Below the pieces are notes generated by a model that saw only the letters and a list, made by a program, of their open reading frames with translations, did no database searches and was not told where the DNA came from. DNA of 64,000 bases, taken from the NCBI RefSeq assembly GCF_022869005.1, contig NZ_JALIEA010000012.1, positions 1 to 64,000 of the forward strand. Direction: 5' to 3'. Source of the DNA: Corynebacterium kalidii. GTDB lineage: Bacteria; Actinomycetota; Actinomycetes; Mycobacteriales; Mycobacteriaceae. Shown piece after piece: positions 10,831-20,888 of the stretch. The translations under genes were made by a program, and so were the position numbers. Within the stretch, counting starts at the first letter, position 1; the number at the start of each line of letters is the position of its first letter.

Positions 10831-11490
10831 ATGACCGGGCACACGCCGGCGGCCACGACCGCGAAGACAGTCAAAACCCGGTTCCGGGACCGCGGGAGAT
10901 TCGGCCAGGCGCTGGTCACCACCCTGGTGTTCCTCGCGGTGCTGTGGGTGGTGCAGATCGTCAACTGGGCCTCGGGGAACCGTCTGGTGTCCCTCGGCAT
11001 CCACCCGCTGGACTTCTCCCGGTTCTGGGGGATCCTCCCGGCGCCGTTCATCCATGTCGACTTCGCGCACCTGGTCGCCAACACTCCGGCCATCGCCGTC
11101 CTGCTCTTCCTCGTGGCCCTGTCCGGGCAGAAGGCGGTGTGGGCGTCCACTGTCGTGGCGACCGTGGTCGGTGGCCTCGGGGTGTTCTTCATCGGCGGGG
11201 AGAACACGGTGCACGTCGGGGCGTCGATACTGGTCTACGGCTGGGCGGTGTTCCTCGCCGTCCGCGGGTTCTTCACCCGCCGGATCCTGGAGATCCTGCT
11301 GGGGCTGGCCGTGGTCGTGGTGTACGCCGGGCTGTTCTGGGGGATCCTGCCCAACCAGGCCGGGGTGAGCTGGCAGGGGCACCTGTTCGGCGGCGTCGGT
11401 GGAGCGGTGACCGCCTGGGCGGCGGGACGTCCCGCGGCGAAGGAGCGCAGGCAGGTCACGGCGGCGCGGTCGGCGGGTGCGGTGAAGTGA
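10831..11490 (+). CDS. Rhomboid family intramembrane serine protease
   Basis: Polytopic membrane protein (219 aa) with about six hydrophobic segments. The candidate nucleophile is Ser132 in [12 protein letters not shown] and the candidate base His184 in [11 protein letters not shown]; the first-helix [13 protein letters not shown] supplies the His/Asn oxyanion motif. The classic GxSG motif is GASI here, so the last Gly is replaced, something to weigh before assuming activity. ATG 10831 follows GAGGAGAG. It sits between the P1 peptidase and murI as Rv1337 does between its homologues. Likely cuts membrane proteins within the bilayer; no substrate can be named. Confidence 0.87.
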   Translation: MTGHTPAATTAKTVKTRFRDRGRFGQALVTTLVFLAVLWVVQIVNWASGNRLVSLGIHPLDFSRFWGILPAPFIHVDFAHLVANTPAIAVLLFLVALSGQKAVWASTVVATVVGGLGVFFIGGENTVHVGASILVYGWAVFLAVRGFFTRRILEILLGLAVVVVYAGLFWGILPNQAGVSWQGHLFGGVGGAVTAWAAGRPAAKERRQVTAARSAGAVK

Positions 11491-11638
11491 CCGGACGGCG
11501 CCGGCCGTCGATGACGCCTCCGTCACAGGGGAGGGGAGCGCGACCAGGCACGATGCCGTCGTCCCCTGGGGTAGAGGCGTAACCGGTGGGGGACAGTCCG
11601 GTACGGCGCGGGCCGGTCGCGCAGTAGACTCATCCACC

Positions 11639-12481
11639 ATGGACGCTCTCCCCGTGGTGCACCCGGCACCGACCGCCTCATCACCCATCGGCATCTTCGA
11701 CTCGGGGGTCGGCGGACTGACCGTGGCACGGTCGGTCGTCGACCAGCTCCCCGGCGAATCGGTGATCTACATCGGCGACACCGCCAACTCCCCCTACGGG
11801 GACAAACCCCTGGCCACGGTCCGGGAGCTGGCCACCGCCATCGCCGACCAACTCGTGGAGCGCGGGTGCAAGATGATCGTCGTCGCCTGCAACTCCGCCT
11901 CCGCGGCGTTCCTGCGCGACGCCCGTGAACGCTACCCGGTCCCGGTGGTAGAGGTGATCCTGCCGGCGGTGCAGCGCGCGGTCGCGGCGACGAGGAACAA
12001 CCGCGTCGGTGTGATCGGGACCAAGGCCACGGTGACCTCCGGGGCGTACCAGGACCTGTTCGCCGCCAGCCCGGGTGTCGAGGTGGTCGCGCAGGCGTGC
12101 CCGCAGTTCGTGCCCTTCATCGAGCGGGGGATCACCTCCGGGCGTCAACTGCTGGGGTTGGCGGAGACCTACCTCGAGCCGTTGAAGGACGCCGGGGTGG
12201 ACACCGTGGTGCTCGGATGCACCCACTACCCGCTGCTGACCGGTGTGATCCAGCTGGTGATGGGCGACGACGTGACCCTGGTGTCGTCGGCGGAGGAGAC
12301 CGCCAAGATGGTCTACCGCACCCTGTCGGAGAACGACCTGCTGGCCGAACCGGTGCCGGGCCACGCCCCCGAGCTGACCTTCGAGTCCACCGGGGACCCG
12401 GCTCGGTTCGCCGGTCTGGCCACCCGTTTCCTGGGGCCGTCGGTGGCCGGTGTCAGCCGGATCCCGGAGATGCTGCGGTAG
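11639..12481 (+). CDS. murI: Glutamate racemase
   Basis: Makes D-glutamate for peptidoglycan by a two-cysteine racemisation. Both catalytic cysteines are in place: Cys84 in VVACNSASA and Cys194 in LGCTHYPLL. The N-terminal [15 protein letters not shown] block is canonical. 280 aa, normal length, though the first 14 residues before SPIGIFDSG are extra. The region before ATG 11639 (TAGACTCATCCACCATG) has no clear Shine-Dalgarno, so the mRNA may be short-leadered. The 148-bp gap upstream suggests an own promoter, after which the MBL hydrolase, rph and rdgB follow on the same strand. Confidence 0.95.
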   Translation: MDALPVVHPAPTASSPIGIFDSGVGGLTVARSVVDQLPGESVIYIGDTANSPYGDKPLATVRELATAIADQLVERGCKMIVVACNSASAAFLRDARERYPVPVVEVILPAVQRAVAATRNNRVGVIGTKATVTSGAYQDLFAASPGVEVVAQACPQFVPFIERGITSGRQLLGLAETYLEPLKDAGVDTVVLGCTHYPLLTGVIQLVMGDDVTLVSSAEETAKMVYRTLSENDLLAEPVPGHAPELTFESTGDPARFAGLATRFLGPSVAGVSRIPEMLR

Positions 12482-12581
12482 CGGATCCCGGGGAGTCTCC
12501 CGGGGCGTCTTGAGGGGAGCTTTCAGCGGAATCACTGCCTGGCTCCCGGTGCACGGCAGGGTTCATGTAACAATATCTGTC

Positions 12582-13409
12582 ATGGACATGACCATTCTGG
12601 GATGCTCCGGGAGTCTCTCTGCACCAGACAACCCCGCGTCCGGCTACCTCCTGCGGATGTCGGACGGGCGCGAGATCCTCATGGACATGGGCCCCGGGGT
12701 CCTCGCCGGCCTGCAGGGGGACGGCGACCCGGGCAGTGTCGACGTGATCTTCTCCCACCTGCACCCCGACCACTGCTCGGACTTCCCGTCCCTGGTGGTC
12801 TGGCAGCGTTTCCACCCCACCCACGCCGCCTCGTCGCGGCACACGATGATCGGCCCGTCGATCGCGGCGCTGCACCTGGGGCGTGCCTCGGCCGACCACC
12901 CGTCACGGGTCGACGACTTCTCCGACATCCTGGACGTGCGGTCCTGGCGGGCGCCGGACCTGCAGGACACCCCGGTCGCCTTCGACGCGTCCTCACGGGG
13001 CACGGTGTACCCGGTGCACCACATCGGGGAGACCGCGCTGTACGCCGCGCCGGCGGTGCACCCGACGGAGTCGTACATGATCCGGGTGGAGGAGCAGGAC
13101 GGCTCCTCCCTGGTCTACAGCGGCGACACCGCCGCCACCGGGCACCTCGCCGCCCTGGCCCACGGGGCCGACGTCCTGCTGTGCGAGGCGACCTGGGGGG
13201 AACGCGACAACGGCGACAACCCGCCGCAGATGCACCTGTCCGGTGAGGAGGCGGGGCAGGCCGCGGCGCAGGCCGGGGTCGGGCGGCTGATCATCACCCA
13301 CGTCCCGCCGTGGGGGGATCCGGAGGGTGCGCTCCGGGGGGCCCGCCGCTACTACGACGGTCCGGTCGAGCTGGCCCGCCGCGGGATGGTCGTGACCGTC
13401 GGCAGCTAG
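12582..13409 (+). CDS. cpdA: MBL-fold hydrolase, probable cAMP phosphodiesterase (Rv1339/CpdA-like)
   Basis: Metallo-beta-lactamase fold protein (275 aa). Metal ligands are visible: HLHPDH around residues 64-69, later the YSGDTA motif with its bridging Asp, and a final His in [10 protein letters not shown]. Position between murI and rph matches Rv1339, reported as an atypical class II cAMP phosphodiesterase, and to my knowledge C. glutamicum CpdA (cg2761), so cAMP breakdown is the best guess from family and synteny. This would link it to GlxR regulation. ATG 12582 (or 12588) is selected because upstream codons of the long frame lie in the murI end. The exact substrate is inferred. Confidence 0.75.
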   Translation: MDMTILGCSGSLSAPDNPASGYLLRMSDGREILMDMGPGVLAGLQGDGDPGSVDVIFSHLHPDHCSDFPSLVVWQRFHPTHAASSRHTMIGPSIAALHLGRASADHPSRVDDFSDILDVRSWRAPDLQDTPVAFDASSRGTVYPVHHIGETALYAAPAVHPTESYMIRVEEQDGSSLVYSGDTAATGHLAALAHGADVLLCEATWGERDNGDNPPQMHLSGEEAGQAAAQAGVGRLIITHVPPWGDPEGALRGARRYYDGPVELARRGMVVTVGS

Positions 13410-13420
13410 ACTGTCGAGAC

Positions 13421-14187
<767 letters not shown>

Positions 14188-14191
<4 letters not shown>

Positions 14192-14838
14192 GTGTGAAGG
14201 TCCTGGTTGCCTCGCGCAACGCCAAGAAACTCGCCGAGTTGAACCGCGTGCTTGACGCCGCGGGTGTCGACGGTATCGAGCTGCTGAGCCTGCGCGACGT
14301 CGAGGCGTACCCCGAGACCCCGGAGACCGGCGCCACCTTCGAGGAGAACGCGCTGATCAAGGCCCGGGACGGGGTGCGCTACGCGGGCCTGCCCACCGTC
14401 GCCGACGACTCCGGACTGTGCGTCGACGCCCTCAACGGCATGCCGGGGGTGCTGTCGGCCCGCTGGTCGGGCACCCACGACACCGGCGACGGTTCGGTGG
14501 ACGAGGCGAACAACCGCCTGCTGCTGGGGCAGACCGCCGACGTCCCCGACGAACGACGGGGCGCCGGGTTCGTCTCCGCGTGCGCGCTGGTGGTGCCCGA
14601 GGAGATGGCGGGACGGTTCGACGGGGAGACCGAGGTCACTGTCCGGGGCGTGTGGCGCGGCATGCTGCTGCGCGAACCGCGCGGTACCAACGGCTTCGGC
14701 TACGACCCGCTGTTCTCCCCGGACGAGGAGCCGCGCAAGTCGTCGGCGGAGCTGTCGGCGGAACGCAAGGACGAGCTGTCGCACCGGGGCCGCGCCCTGG
14801 CGGAACTCGTGCCGTACCTCACCGCACTGCGTGGCTGA
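14188..14838 (+). CDS. rdgB: Non-canonical purine NTP pyrophosphatase, RdgB/HAM1 family
   Basis: House-cleaning enzyme that hydrolyses ITP, dITP and XTP to monophosphates. Diagnostic elements: [18 protein letters not shown] at the N-terminus, the [11 protein letters not shown] helix, [24 protein letters not shown] and the specificity region [11 protein letters not shown]. 216 aa. The GTG start overlaps the rph stop by 4 bp, so the pair is coupled; rph-rdgB is a widespread pairing. A SHRGRAL motif near the C-terminus supplies the base-recognition residues. Followed by a 90-bp gap with GC-rich sequence and a likely promoter (GGTAGGGTGG) for the M20 gene. Confidence 0.96.
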
Positions 14839-14928
14839 TGTGTGGCTGATGAGGGGTTGAGCGACCGGGTTTCGCGGTAGGGTGGTGGGGACAACAGAAC
14901 CCCGCTTCCTGGAAGGAACCGTGAGACC

Positions 14929-16299
14929 GTGCCCGTGACCGTCGAACCCGCTGAGATCGTCGCCGGGACAGCGCTTGACCGGGAGTGGCTCACCAGCCTG
15001 TACAAGGAGTTCCACCGGCGTCCGGAGCTCTCCGGCGCCGAGGAGTGGACCGCCGGGCGCATCGCCGAGGAATTGCGGCGGTTCAGCGACTGGGAGGTGA
15101 CCACCGGTATCGGCGGGCACGGCATCACCGCGGTGCTGCGCAACGGTGAGGGGCCGACGGTGCTGTTCCGCGCAGACTTCGACGGCCTGCCCGTCGCCGA
15201 GAACACCGGCGTCGACTACGCCTCGACCCACGCCCAGCTGGACGCCCAGGGCCAGCGGGTGCCCACCATGCACGCCTGCGGCCATGACGCGCACACCTCC
15301 AGTGCGCTGGGGGCGATGTCGATCATCGACGCCTCGCGGGAGAAGTGGCAGGGCACCGTGGTCTTCCTGTTCCAGCCCGCCGAGGAGGCCTCCATCGGTG
15401 CCCACCGGATGGTGAACGACGGGCTGCGGACGATCATCCCGCGTCCGGACGTCTGCCTCGGCCAGCATGTGGTGCCCGGTCCGGCCGGTCAGGTGTACAC
15501 GGCCCCCGGGCCGGTGTTGACCAGCTCCACGACGATCGAGATCACCCTGTTCGGGCGTGGGGCCCACGCCTCGATGCCGCACCGGGCGGTCGACCCGGTG
15601 GTGCTTGCCGCGTCGGTGGTGATGAAGCTGCAGACGGTGGTGTCCCGTGAGCTGCCGCCGGGGAAGTTCGCCGTGGTCACCGTCGCGTCCGTGGAGGCGG
15701 GCAAGGCCAACAACGTGATCCCCGATTCCGCCCGGCTCGCCCTGAGCTGCCGCTTCTACGAGGAGTCGGTGCGGACCAGGGCGGTGGACGCGATCAAGCG
15801 GATCGTCCGGTCGGAGGCCGCGGCCGCGGGGTGTGAGCGGGAACCGGAGTTCCGGTTCCTCGGCCTGCTCGCCGCCACCGACAACGACAGCACCGCCTAC
15901 GCGGTGGTGCGCCCCCACTTCGACGAGTTCTTCGGCGCGCAGTCCCAGGAGATGGAGCCCTGGACCGCCTCGGAGGACTTCTCGGTGATCCCCCGGGCGT
16001 TCAACGCCCCGTACCTGTTCTGGACGGTGGGGATCACGCCGCTGAAGCAGTGGCGACGGGCGGAGGCCGCCGAGCGGCTCGACATCGACATCCCCTCGAA
16101 CCACAACCCGGGTTTCCTGCCCGACCTGTCCACGCTGCCGGTGACGACGCAGGCCGCCGCGCTGGCCGTGCTGGGCTGCCTGACCCACCAGTGGCCGGGC
16201 ACACCGGCAGGGTGGTCACCGGCCACCGGGACCGAGGCGTCCGACATCGACGCCGCGGCGGTGCGCCGGGCGAAGGTGGAGACGTCCCAGGCGGACTGA
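14929..16299 (+). CDS. M20 family amidohydrolase (N-acyl amino acid hydrolase type)
   Basis: Zinc-dependent M20D-type amidohydrolase (456 aa), the group containing hippurate hydrolase and N-acyl-L-amino acid amidohydrolases. The metal site is seen in FRADFDGLPVAENTG, MHACGHDAHTSSALG and FQPAEEASIGAHRMV, with the lid/dimer domain starting at TSSTTIEITLFGRGAHASMP. GTG 14929 is used because GGAAGGAACC lies about 9 nt upstream. No signal peptide. Probably hydrolyses an acylated amino acid or peptide in the cytosol; in corynebacteria such enzymes include the odour-releasing Nalpha-acyl-glutamine aminoacylase, but that assignment is not justified from sequence alone. Confidence 0.88.
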   Translation: MPVTVEPAEIVAGTALDREWLTSLYKEFHRRPELSGAEEWTAGRIAEELRRFSDWEVTTGIGGHGITAVLRNGEGPTVLFRADFDGLPVAENTGVDYASTHAQLDAQGQRVPTMHACGHDAHTSSALGAMSIIDASREKWQGTVVFLFQPAEEASIGAHRMVNDGLRTIIPRPDVCLGQHVVPGPAGQVYTAPGPVLTSSTTIEITLFGRGAHASMPHRAVDPVVLAASVVMKLQTVVSRELPPGKFAVVTVASVEAGKANNVIPDSARLALSCRFYEESVRTRAVDAIKRIVRSEAAAAGCEREPEFRFLGLLAATDNDSTAYAVVRPHFDEFFGAQSQEMEPWTASEDFSVIPRAFNAPYLFWTVGITPLKQWRRAEAAERLDIDIPSNHNPGFLPDLSTLPVTTQAAALAVLGCLTHQWPGTPAGWSPATGTEASDIDAAAVRRAKVETSQAD

Positions 16300-16323
16300 A
16301 CCGCACGGCTGTGGCGTCCTCGG

Positions 16324-16707
16324 TCAGCCGGCGAGGCCGAAGGCCTCGATGACCTCGTTGCGGCGGCGGCGCTCCAGCACGAACGACAGGACCGGGATCA
16401 CACCGGCAAGGATGGTCGTCACCCATTTGGCCGGTGCCCAGCGGGCCTTGACCCCCAGGTCCAGGCAGGTGGCGCAGTAGATCAGGAAGATCCACCCGTG
16501 GACGATGGCCACCAGGGAGAACCAGCCCGGGGCGTCGATGTCCATCGGGGGGAAGACCAGGTACTTGAGGATCATCTCCACACACAGGAAGAGCAGGAAG
16601 AGACCCGTGATGTAGGCGAGCACGGAGTAGCGCGTCAGTGCCCCCTTGACCCGGCGCTGACGCGCCGGGGTCACCGGTGCGGTGACAGGGGTGGTCGGGG
16701 TGGTCAT
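16324..16707 (-). CDS. DUF3817 family membrane protein
   Basis: Small membrane protein (127 aa) with three to four hydrophobic helices: ITGLFLLFLCVEMIL, WFSLVAIVHGWIFLIYCATCL and WVTTILAGVIPVLSFVLERR. A Thr/Pro/Val-rich N-terminal stretch of ~18 residues precedes the first helix. Homologue of Rv1342c by sequence type and position. ATG 16707 lies 8 bp after the upstream LprD-like gene, so the two are co-transcribed leftward. Function unknown; the pairing in mycolic acid bacteria hints at envelope biology but nothing here proves it. Confidence 0.8.
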   Translation of the reverse strand: MTTPTTPVTAPVTPARQRRVKGALTRYSVLAYITGLFLLFLCVEMILKYLVFPPMDIDAPGWFSLVAIVHGWIFLIYCATCLDLGVKARWAPAKWVTTILAGVIPVLSFVLERRRRNEVIEAFGLAG

Positions 16708-16715
16708 CGGTGTTC

Positions 16716-17171
16716 TCAGTCCGTCCTTGCTGTGTTGTCGTTCTTGCTGTGGCCCGCCGAGCGCCGTGCCTGGCGCCGTCGGTCGTCCTCGAAGTACTCC
16801 CGGGCGGCGGCGTGGGTGTCGCGGGTGGGGAGGATGTCGTCCGGGATCTCGCGGGGGGCGGCGTCGGACGACGGCTCGGGTGCTGCGGGGGCCGTGGCGC
16901 CGGCGGCGCGTTCCCGCTCGTACTCCATGTACCTGCGGTAGGCGAAGATGAAGAACAGGCCGAAGATCGGCCACTGCAGTGCGTAACCGAGGTTCTGGTA
17001 GGAGCCGTCCCCGCTGGACCACCGGCCCCACTGCCACCAGGCGAGGCAGAGTGTGGCCACGACGGCGAGTACGAGGAAGACGACCTGGACCACCCGGACT
17101 CGCAGCGACTGCGGCTGCAGGGATCCGGTGGTCGTCGAGCTGTTCTCGGTTCCGGGTGAGTCTTCGGGCAC
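16716..17171 (-). CDS. Rv1343c (LprD)-like membrane protein
   Basis: A 151-aa protein with one or two hydrophobic segments (VVQVVFLVLAVVATLCLAWWQWGRW, then LQWPIFGLFFIFAYRRYME) and a charged C-terminal tail rich in Arg/Asp/Glu. Similar in layout and location to mycobacterial LprD, though no lipobox is visible. GTG 17171 is preferred over ATG 17261 because the first ~30 residues of the longer frame are low-complexity and come within 1 bp of tRNA-Leu. TATGGT about 30 bp upstream of GTG could be the -10 of its promoter. Function unknown. Confidence 0.65.
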   Translation of the reverse strand: MPEDSPGTENSSTTTGSLQPQSLRVRVVQVVFLVLAVVATLCLAWWQWGRWSSGDGSYQNLGYALQWPIFGLFFIFAYRRYMEYERERAAGATAPAAPEPSSDAAPREIPDDILPTRDTHAAAREYFEDDRRRQARRSAGHSKNDNTARTD

Positions 17172-17261
17172 GGGTTCCAGGGTACCCCTGGTGGTGCTGG
17201 TACCATAACCCGGAGCAGCCGGTATGCCGGTTGTGTCGACGGCCACGATGTGGCCGTCCAC

Positions 17262-17345
17262 GCGCCCGTGGCGGAATTGGCAGACGCGCCAGGTTTAGGT
17301 CCTGGTGTCCTGACGGATGTGGGGGTTCAAGTCCCCCCGGGCGCA
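17262..17345 (+). tRNA. tRNA-Leu (anticodon TAG)
   Basis: 84 nt with acceptor stem GCGCCCG pairing CGGGCGC, discriminator A at 17345 and no encoded CCA. The anticodon stem CCAGG/CCTGG encloses TTTAGGT, giving TAG. A long variable arm (GTGTCCTGACGGATGT) and a TTCAAGT T-loop fit the class II leucine tRNA. It faces right, divergent from the LprD-like gene. Confidence 0.95.
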
Positions 17346-17790
17346 CAGTGAGGGGGCGTGGATCGCCAACCCTGTGGTGGCGCACATTCCGGCGCATGCC
17401 ACCCCGGGGTGCAGCCAGGAATCCCGGTTGCCCAGAGGGGTCGGGCCGCCTTCCACTTGCGCGGATCCTTTCCTGTGCTAAAATCCGGCGTCCTGCTCAG
17501 TCATCGGTGTCACGTCGCAGGTAGCACTCGGTACAGGCCAGGTCGCGCTTCTGCGGGAATGCGGCTGTCGCCCCGGACGGCGCCGGGTCCGCACATCCAT
17601 GCCTGCACAGGCACCCCCTCCATCCAGAACGCAGGGGGACATCCCGGATCTCACGCCGCTCTGAGGCGTACTTTGTCGGTGGCCTCCCCGGCCGGACAGG
17701 TACGTCGCGGCGTCCGCCCCCGAAAGACCACGAGAAAACCCCGTCGACCCCGTCGACGGGACCACCGAAACCTTGTCGAAAGGAGTGACC
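17346..17790 (+). other. 445-bp stretch without a convincing gene; probable long leader of the 46-aa ORF
   Basis: No conserved coding frame was recognised on either strand. It holds a good promoter (17457-17484) pointing right and then about 300 nt of probable transcribed leader. GCCTGCACAGGC near 17596 can fold into a small hairpin. CCCGTCGAC repeated just before the ribosome binding site can pair with GTCGACGGG. On the minus strand a frame ends at 17497 in a CxxC-like run (DLACTECYLRRD) but has no credible start. Confidence 0.4.
17457..17484 (+). promoter_or_regulatory. Sigma-A-like promoter upstream of the 46-aa ORF
   Basis: TTGCGC (17457-17462) and TAAAAT (17479-17484) are separated by 16 bp, and TG precedes the -10 as TGCTAAAAT, an extended -10. 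This is among the best promoter matches in the window. The predicted start near 17491 would leave a leader of about 300 nt before ATG 17791. Confidence 0.6.
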
Positions 17791-17931
17791 ATGCCCCGCA
17801 CTTTCCGCCAGCTGATCAACACCCTCACCGGACCGGCACAAGAACCGACCGAGCCGAACCACCCGACTGTCGCCGTCGAATACGACGCGCTGTTCCAGCT
17901 GCCGCAGGGCGTGGATCATTCCGCTCCCTGA
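17791..17931 (+). CDS. Small hypothetical protein, 46 aa
   Basis: A short frame starting at ATG 17791 and ending TGA 17931 behind a near-perfect ribosome binding site (GAAAGGAG, 6 nt spacing). The product begins MPRTFRQLINTLTG, has a basic amphipathic start, a Pro/Glu-rich middle and an ends-acidic tail (VEYDALFQLPQG). It has no signal peptide or membrane segment and matches no family I know. It lies between tRNA-Leu and a convergent lipoprotein gene. The strong translation signal and upstream promoter argue it is translated; function is unknown. It could instead be the tail of a regulatory RNA. Confidence 0.5.
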   Translation: MPRTFRQLINTLTGPAQEPTEPNHPTVAVEYDALFQLPQGVDHSAP

Positions 17932-17949
17932 GCGGTCACAGGTGCGACG

Positions 17950-18495
17950 TCAGAGGGTACCGATCCATTCCGCCCGCTCGGTCTGTGCGTCGAAGTTCTC
18001 CTGGAAGCTCAGCCGGTACTCACCGGGGTCGGCGGGCCCGTCGAAGCAGATGGTCCCGTCTTCGCTCTGTCCGGGACCGACCTCGTCGAGCACGTGGTCC
18101 GTTTCCTCGGAGACGGTCTGCGTCCGGGGCAGCTGCTGCGGATCATAGAGCTTCCAGGCTGCGAGCCCGCGGACCTGCAGGGGCTCCGTCTCACTGGTCA
18201 CGGTGAAGTTCACGTCCGCACAGACCTGCGTGGTGGTCCCGCGATCGAAGGCGCGGAGGTTGTCGACGGTGATGTCCGCCTTGTCGATGCTGATCGTTTC
18301 ACCGACCGCCGGCAGGTCGGAGTCGGCGGCTGGATCGTCCGCGGAGGTGTCGACGGCGGTGCCGGTGGGGGTGCTGGCGGCGGTGCCGGTGCTGTCGGCG
18401 TTGTCACTGGTGTCGCCGTCGACGTTGTTGCCACATGCGGCGAGGGCGAGAGAAGCGGTGAGTGCAAGTGCGGCGAGGCTGCGTCGTCCGGTCAT
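17950..18495 (-). CDS. Predicted lipoprotein with a DUF4352/telokin-like domain
   Basis: Secreted lipoprotein of 181 aa. The signal peptide ends in a lipobox, SLALAACG, with lipidated Cys at about residue 21. A Thr/Asp/Ala-rich linker of ~50 residues follows, then a beta-rich domain from VGETISIDKADITVDNL to the end that looks like an immunoglobulin-type DUF4352 fold (extracellular ligand or protein binding). ATG 18495 is chosen because it directly precedes the signal peptide; a longer frame to 18561 adds a non-signal leader. Convergent with the 46-aa ORF. Role unknown. Confidence 0.75.
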   Translation of the reverse strand: MTGRRSLAALALTASLALAACGNNVDGDTSDNADSTGTAASTPTGTAVDTSADDPAADSDLPAVGETISIDKADITVDNLRAFDRGTTTQVCADVNFTVTSETEPLQVRGLAAWKLYDPQQLPRTQTVSEETDHVLDEVGPGQSEDGTICFDGPADPGEYRLSFQENFDAQTERAEWIGTL

Positions 18496-18698
18496 GGTTC
18501 TCTCCTGGTCGTCGGGTGGGGTCGTCCACCATCGAATCCTATAGGAGTCGATACAATTCAAGCGGGGGCAGCGGTCTGACCTGTACTTATCCGGATATCA
18601 ACGGTCATTCCGGTGATTCCGGCGTCGATTCCCCTCTGTTTCGGATACGAGAATGTTTGCCGTGAAGTAGGGTCAGTGCAGACACGAGGGGAGCATTG

Positions 18699-20759
18699 AT
18701 GACCGGATTCTCACGGAGGACATTCCTCGCCGGACTCTCCGCACTCGGCGGCACCGTACTGTGGTCGTCCGTCGGGCCGTCCACCGTCCCGCACGCGCAC
18801 GCCGGGACCGCCGGAGGTGCAGCGTCGGCGGCGGGTCTGTCGGTGGGCCGGGGAATCGCCGACGCCACCGGCGAGCCCCTGGGCGCGGGAATGGACGGCT
18901 ACGCGGTACAGGAGCAGACGTCGGTCGGTATCCGGCAGCGTCTGTACTCCCGTGCCTTCATCTTCGACGACGGCGCCCGCCGGTTCTGCCACGTCACCGT
19001 GGACACCCCGCTGATGTTCCAGTCGGTCTTCCTCGAGGTACTGCGTCGCCTGCGCAGGCACTACGGCGACAGCTACCGCACCGACAACGTGGTGCTCACC
19101 GCCACCCACACCCACGTCGGACCGGGCGGACGCTCCGGCCACGCGATGGTGGACCTGGTCACCCTCGGCTTCCGTCCGGTGACCTTCGAGGCCCAGGTGG
19201 CGGGCATCGTGCAGTCGATCCGTCGGGCGCACGACGACATCGCCCCGGCCGAGCTCACCCTCGTCAGCCGCACCGTCGACGGCGTTGGCGAGAACCGCTC
19301 CCGGATGGCGTTCGACCGGAACCCGGCCGAGGACATCGCCGAGAACCCCGACGGCGTGGACCGCCGGTCGGTGACCCTCCACGTCGCCCGGGACGGCGTC
19401 CCGGTCGGCCTGATCAACTGGTACTCGGTGCACGCCACCAGCTTCAGCCACCACATCCGGCACATCTCCGGCGACAACAAGGGCTTCGCCGCGTACTCCT
19501 ACGAGTCCGCCGCCGGGGTGGACCACCTCGACCTGGCCGCGGCCCCCTTCGTCGCCGCGTTCGCCCAGGGGACGCCCGGGGACGTCACGCCCAACCACGG
19601 ACTCGTCCCCGGCTCCGGGCCGGGCGGGGCAGGGGAGGACGGCCAGAAGGAGTCGGTCGCGGTCCTCGGCCGACGCCAGGCGGACGCCGCCGAGCCGTCC
19701 GGCGCCACCCGGATCCCGCTCGACGGGCGCGGCGCCCTGGAGGGACGGACCTGCTGGGTGGACATGGACTCCGTCGAGGTCGACGGCCGGTGGACGCCCG
19801 ACGGCACCCGCGGGCGCACCGGGCCGGCCGTACTCGGTGCGGCGTTCGCGGCGTCGAGCCAGGAGGACGGCGGCGGGCTGGACATCGACCTCGGCATCGA
19901 CGAAGGCGAACGCGGCGGGGCACCGTGGGTGCGGCGGCTCAACGAGCTCGCCCCCGTCCCGGAGGACGTCCGCCGGATCCACGCGCCGAAGGACATGCTC
20001 CTGCCGATGGGCTACATCGACGGCATGATCCAGCAGCGACACTTGTTCGGGGTGTGGCGGATCGGCGGGCTGGTCCTGGTCTACCTGGGGTTCGAGCCCA
20101 CGGTGACCTCGGGCCTGCGGATCCGAAGGACGGTGGCCGAGGCGATGGGCCTGCCACCGGAGAACATCGTGGTGCAGGGCTACTCCTGCGGCTACGGCCA
20201 CTACATCACCACCCCGGAGGAGTACGAACAGCAGGACTACGAAGGCGGGGCCACGGCCTTCGGACGCCTGGAACTCCCCGCCGTCCAGCAGGTCGTCGAC
20301 CGGCTCGCCACCGCCCTGGCCACCGGGGAACAGGTCGACCACCGGGCACCGGCAGGCGACCTCACCGGGGTGATCCCCGCCAGCCCCGCGGCGGTGTCGG
20401 TCGTCGACACCGCCCCGCCGGGACGGCGCTTCGGCGACGTGCTCTCCGCGGACGGCGGCGTCAGCGTCGGGCAGACCGCCACCGTCCGCTTCGTCGGGGC
20501 GAACCCCAACAACGACCTCCGGCTGGAGGACAGCTACCTCCGGGTCGAACGCGACGACGGGACCGTCGTCGCCCACGACTCGTCCTGGTCGACGCTGCTC
20601 ACCTTCGACCGCGAGATGACCGTGACGACCACCACCGTGGAATGGGACACCACCGGTCAGGCGCCGGGGGAGTACCGGGTCGTCCTGCGTGGTGAATGGA
20701 AGGACATCCGCGGCACGGTGCGTCCCTTCGAGGGCAACTGCCCTGTCACCGTCAGATAG
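18699..20759 (+). CDS. Tat-exported neutral/alkaline ceramidase family protein
   Basis: About 686 aa with a twin-arginine signal (FSRRTFLAGLSAL then a hydrophobic run to AHAG). The body follows the neutral ceramidase fold: SVGRGIADATGEPLGAGMDGY at the start, zinc-site candidates in TATHTHVGPGG and in YSVHATSFSHHI, and a C-terminal Ig-like domain from ~570. These enzymes split the amide bond of ceramide outside the cell. The family nucleophile motif GDVSPN reads GDVTPN here, with Thr297 in the Ser position. The usual length is ~640-760, so it is complete. ATG 18699 has GAGGGGA 6 nt upstream; TTG 18696 adjoins it. Activity on ceramide, or on an amide of corynebacterial lipids, is uncertain. Confidence 0.82.
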   Translation: MTGFSRRTFLAGLSALGGTVLWSSVGPSTVPHAHAGTAGGAASAAGLSVGRGIADATGEPLGAGMDGYAVQEQTSVGIRQRLYSRAFIFDDGARRFCHVTVDTPLMFQSVFLEVLRRLRRHYGDSYRTDNVVLTATHTHVGPGGRSGHAMVDLVTLGFRPVTFEAQVAGIVQSIRRAHDDIAPAELTLVSRTVDGVGENRSRMAFDRNPAEDIAENPDGVDRRSVTLHVARDGVPVGLINWYSVHATSFSHHIRHISGDNKGFAAYSYESAAGVDHLDLAAAPFVAAFAQGTPGDVTPNHGLVPGSGPGGAGEDGQKESVAVLGRRQADAAEPSGATRIPLDGRGALEGRTCWVDMDSVEVDGRWTPDGTRGRTGPAVLGAAFAASSQEDGGGLDIDLGIDEGERGGAPWVRRLNELAPVPEDVRRIHAPKDMLLPMGYIDGMIQQRHLFGVWRIGGLVLVYLGFEPTVTSGLRIRRTVAEAMGLPPENIVVQGYSCGYGHYITTPEEYEQQDYEGGATAFGRLELPAVQQVVDRLATALATGEQVDHRAPAGDLTGVIPASPAAVSVVDTAPPGRRFGDVLSADGGVSVGQTATVRFVGANPNNDLRLEDSYLRVERDDGTVVAHDSSWSTLLTFDREMTVTTTTVEWDTTGQAPGEYRVVLRGEWKDIRGTVRPFEGNCPVTVR

Positions 20760-20888
20760 ATTCGACGGAATCCTGCCGGGGTTGTCGATATCCGGGGATC
20801 CCGTACGTCATCATTGTGCAGAGGCCGAATAGGCCGGCAGCGCAGGCATCCGGAACCGCCGGGGACTGACTACCGTGACGGAGGAGTC

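Noticed and set aside
17497..17919. Minus-strand frame ending in DLACTECYLRRDTDD with a CxxC motif
   Set aside because: No in-frame start near the motif, no RBS, the plus strand carries the promoter, and the rest of the frame is low-complexity Gly/Arg.
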